Of a stretch of DNA of 64,000 nt, positions 61,532-64,000 are shown one piece after another. A program made the position numbers and the translations under genes. Position 1 is the first letter of the stretch; each line of letters starts with the position of its first letter. Source of the stretch: Archilochus colubris. Lineage: Eukaryota; Chordata; Aves; Apodiformes; Trochilidae. The notes below the pieces were generated by a model, which saw only the letters and a program-made list of their open reading frames with translations, was not told the origin of the DNA and made no database searches. Location of the stretch: contig CM041108.1 of assembly GCA_023079485.1 (NCBI GenBank), positions 4,464,001-4,528,000 of the forward strand, read 5' to 3'.

Positions 61532-64000
61532 TTCCCACTTCAAGTGAGTGACAAAGCCAGTGATGTGTGGGGTGTCAATTCCAGTATTGATCAGCCTGCA
61601 GCATCCCCATCTTAAACTCAAACACCTCGGGGCATGCAAGCTGCAGAGATGCTTTGCTCTACCTGACAGCCTTGATGTGCCTGCAAAGCCAGAGGCACAA
61701 CCCCACCCAGCTCTGGGGCACCCCCCGAGGGCTCCGATGCTTGCAGCAGAGATGCTCACAGCCCATCCTTCTGCTGGTGTCAGCAGGGTATGCAAGAAGG
61801 GAAAGTTAAAGGGGGGGCTCAGCCCTAGCTCAAGGGCAACCCCCAGCTGTGCTCTGAAACAGCCCAAAAAGAGCCAAAAAATCAGCTGCAGCAGGGACTG
61901 CTCAGCACCACCAGTGAGATGCTGAGCTGGGCAGCTGCACACCCCAAACCTCTCCCCTTTCCTGCATCAGCACTGATCCCTACACCCCTCTCCTCCCCAG
62001 CTGCTGTAAAACAGCTTTTTAAGGACAGGGCTGGCTGTGGCTAATGAGACCACTGGTTTCACATTCATTAAGGGGTCTTTGATCTGCCAGCCCTGGACTC
62101 TCCAGCCTCAGCACTGTGCTGCTTGTGCTGTGACATGAGAATGGGATCAGGCCCTGAAGTTAGCCAGGGTTAGGACAAGCTGTGGAGGAAAGGAGATTGC
62201 ATTGTAAAATTGGGAGGACAGCAACTTATGATGATAATTTAGCTTAAAGCTAAAGAATTTTCTCAGGCAGCTATTTTTGACACTAAGGATACTGTGATCT
62301 CTTGCTCTTCTGTGCTGCCTTTGTGCCTGTCCTGTTCTCTACAGAGAATTTAAAGGTGAGCTATAAAACAGTGAGAACAGGAGGGGGGATGAAAAAGACA
62401 CATGGTGTCAGATACCAAGTTAAGATCCAGAAGTATCTGTGGGCCTTAAAAGCTCCCATCAGTGCTGAGGGCAGGCTGTGAGCCTGCATCCCACCTGGGG
62501 AATGCTCTGTATTTTCAGTTTGCTGAGGTGCCAGGGAGTATTCTGAGTATCTCAGGAGGCACGTGTTGGGATTCACATACAGGGGGCAAAGGGGCCAAGG
62601 CTGAAACATCCTCAGCCTCCTGTAGTGTTATGTTGCCCTGAGAAGCTTTGGGTCTCAGCAGCCTTCTTGATACCCCAAAGCAGAGCTGGGACCCTGCTTC
62701 CCTTGGCAGCTTACAGATCTGGAGCTGCAGGGTTCTTTTAGAAGGGGTATTCCTCCTGATGTCATGAGGTGTTTGCTTTTAAATGGTACCCTAGGAGACA
62801 AGAACACATGAACCTGCAGAGGCTTCTGCATGGAAAATCCTCTCTTTTACTGGATATTTCCTGTATTCCTGGCTTCAAAGTGATTCCAATACACTATATT
62901 TAAAAATTGCCATCAAGTAGAGGAAAACCCTCAGACCTAGGGGCACAGTGAATTCATAGCATCAGTGACAATTATTTCTTCAGTTTCTCATCTCAGACTC
63001 TGTTGCCTACAGGGTTGAGATTAGGTCTCTGTGTGCCTAGATATATTTTCATCTAATCACTGCCAAAACCCAGCATGGCTTTTCACACACTTTAATGAAG
63101 CAACTCATTGTACTGGCCAGCCACACACTATCTCTTCATCTCCCCTTGCTTTCAAGGGCAGAGGAGGGAGTCCACTTGCATGGGGTACAGCCAGAATTCT
63201 GCTGTAGCTTTGAGCCAGCCACTTGCAGACTCATCTGTGAAAGTCTGTTGAAAATGCCTCCATCCCAGGACAATCTGCCTCCATTCCAAGGCTATCACAA
63301 ACCTTCAAAAAGGGGAAAAGCCTGCTTGCTTCCTGGGTACACACACAGAAAACCCCAAGCAAACCAGACTACTAATGCTCTAGTCCTTATCTCATAAAAA
63401 GGAAGGGAAAGGAGGGGTACACACCCATCCCAGAAAAGAAAGTGAATAACCTCAGTATTTGTATTCTTGTAGGACCTACTTTAGCTACTTGGAACTGAAC
63501 TGTGCTGGATGGAGTAAGTATCAGCTGCTCTGGAGTGTTTTGTAGCTAAACAAACAAACCAGGATGATAGCATTTGTTCTGTAGAGATGTCATAAAGGAT
63601 GTTCTTTGGCTGAGATGGGATTTTTATCATCTCAGTGTAGCTCAAAGGGTTAACTGAGGGGCTTTTTAATACCCTCCCACTGTTCTAGTGAAGTTTCAGC
63701 CTTTGAAAAGACAGGATGCAGAGGGATAGCTTTTGGGACACAGTTTTTCATATCAGGCATTGATAGAAGTCAGCAATTTCTCCCTGAAAATGCTAGGAAG
63801 ACACACTTAGATAACCAGACAACCGACCCTCACTACATTAGGTAATTCTTCAAGGGTACACTGAAGTTCTTTCAAGCAGGCAACCTGGAAGTCACTGTTC
63901 AAAACCAATTCTTTAAGCTTCAACTGTCTGAAAACAAACACAGAATAGCTGTGAAGCAGGAATAAATACAGATATTCACATCAGCTAGTCAGAGACACTG
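61532..64000. other. Unique non-coding DNA with a GC-richer patch
   Basis: The stretch 61600-62000 is richer in G+C than its surroundings and carries a few CpGs (for example near 61627, 61727 and 61735), but too few for a CpG island. Opposing frames of 125-138 codons at 61526-61942 are unrecognised. From 62000 to the end only unique sequence and short A- or CAAA-type runs were seen. Confidence 0.5.

Noticed and set aside
61600..62000. Possible CpG island
   Set aside because: G+C rises but CpG dinucleotides remain few, so it lacks the hallmark of an island promoter.
1..64000. tRNA genes, CRISPR arrays, phage or prokaryotic operon signals, endogenous retrovirus genes
   Set aside because: No GGTTCGANTCC-type B box with a cloverleaf context, no regularly spaced direct repeats of CRISPR type, no dense codon-biased frames and no LTR pair or retroviral motif were found.

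Overview
The window reads as vertebrate nuclear DNA, most likely avian. The support is a recognisable 3' end of a CR1 (chicken-repeat-1) LINE at 33575-33910, a second diverged antisense CR1 reverse-transcriptase fragment at 32705-33110, very low repeat density, strong CpG depletion, base composition in the low 40s % GC judged by eye, and no Alu/B1/L1-type sequence. No exon, tRNA, rRNA, CRISPR array, prokaryotic operon or viral gene could be supported. The species and the locus cannot be named from the sequence alone.

Protein-coding content: none that I can defend. The open frames are short, many begin at TTG/CTG/GTG instead of ATG, none resembles a family I recognise, and their lengths (up to about 165 codons) match what six frames of stop-poor, AT-leaning DNA give by chance. 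The window is best read as intergenic or deep-intronic sequence. An intron of a large gene cannot be distinguished from a gene desert without flanking exons.

Layout. 1-4.1 kb: unique DNA with a 215-bp tract whose plus strand is almost only A and C (2821-3035) and a purine-rich duplication (3342-3387). 4.1-31 kb: mostly unique DNA with scattered ancient MIR-type SINE remnants (about 4131, 8861, 15980, 16331?, 20300, 27250), small simple repeats, a 14-bp minisatellite (26515-26566) and an interferon-response-like GAAA cluster (25651-25690). 31.0-33.9 kb: the only repeat-dense island, with a MIR remnant, a CR1-like scrap, a second MIR remnant, an antisense CR1 RT fragment and a younger sense CR1 3' end. 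34-50 kb: unique DNA with several AT-rich, homeodomain/SOX-motif-rich patches (34.3, 36.1, 36.6, 42.6 kb) and a (CA)15 microsatellite. 50-64 kb: one antisense MIR remnant, a 19-A tract, a 21-bp tandem repeat (53012-53063), a perfect 10-bp-stem hairpin (53668-53691), a 500-bp enhancer-like block (55.07-55.57 kb), an AT/AC microsatellite and a T-rich tract (61493-61531).

How parts might work together: if the window does anything, it is probably cis-regulatory. The AT-rich patches with TAATTA, ATTGT, GATA and TGACAG cores look like conserved non-coding elements near developmental genes, but this is inference from texture and needs cross-species alignment. I found no convincing undescribed system. 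The observations below are leads at modest confidence.
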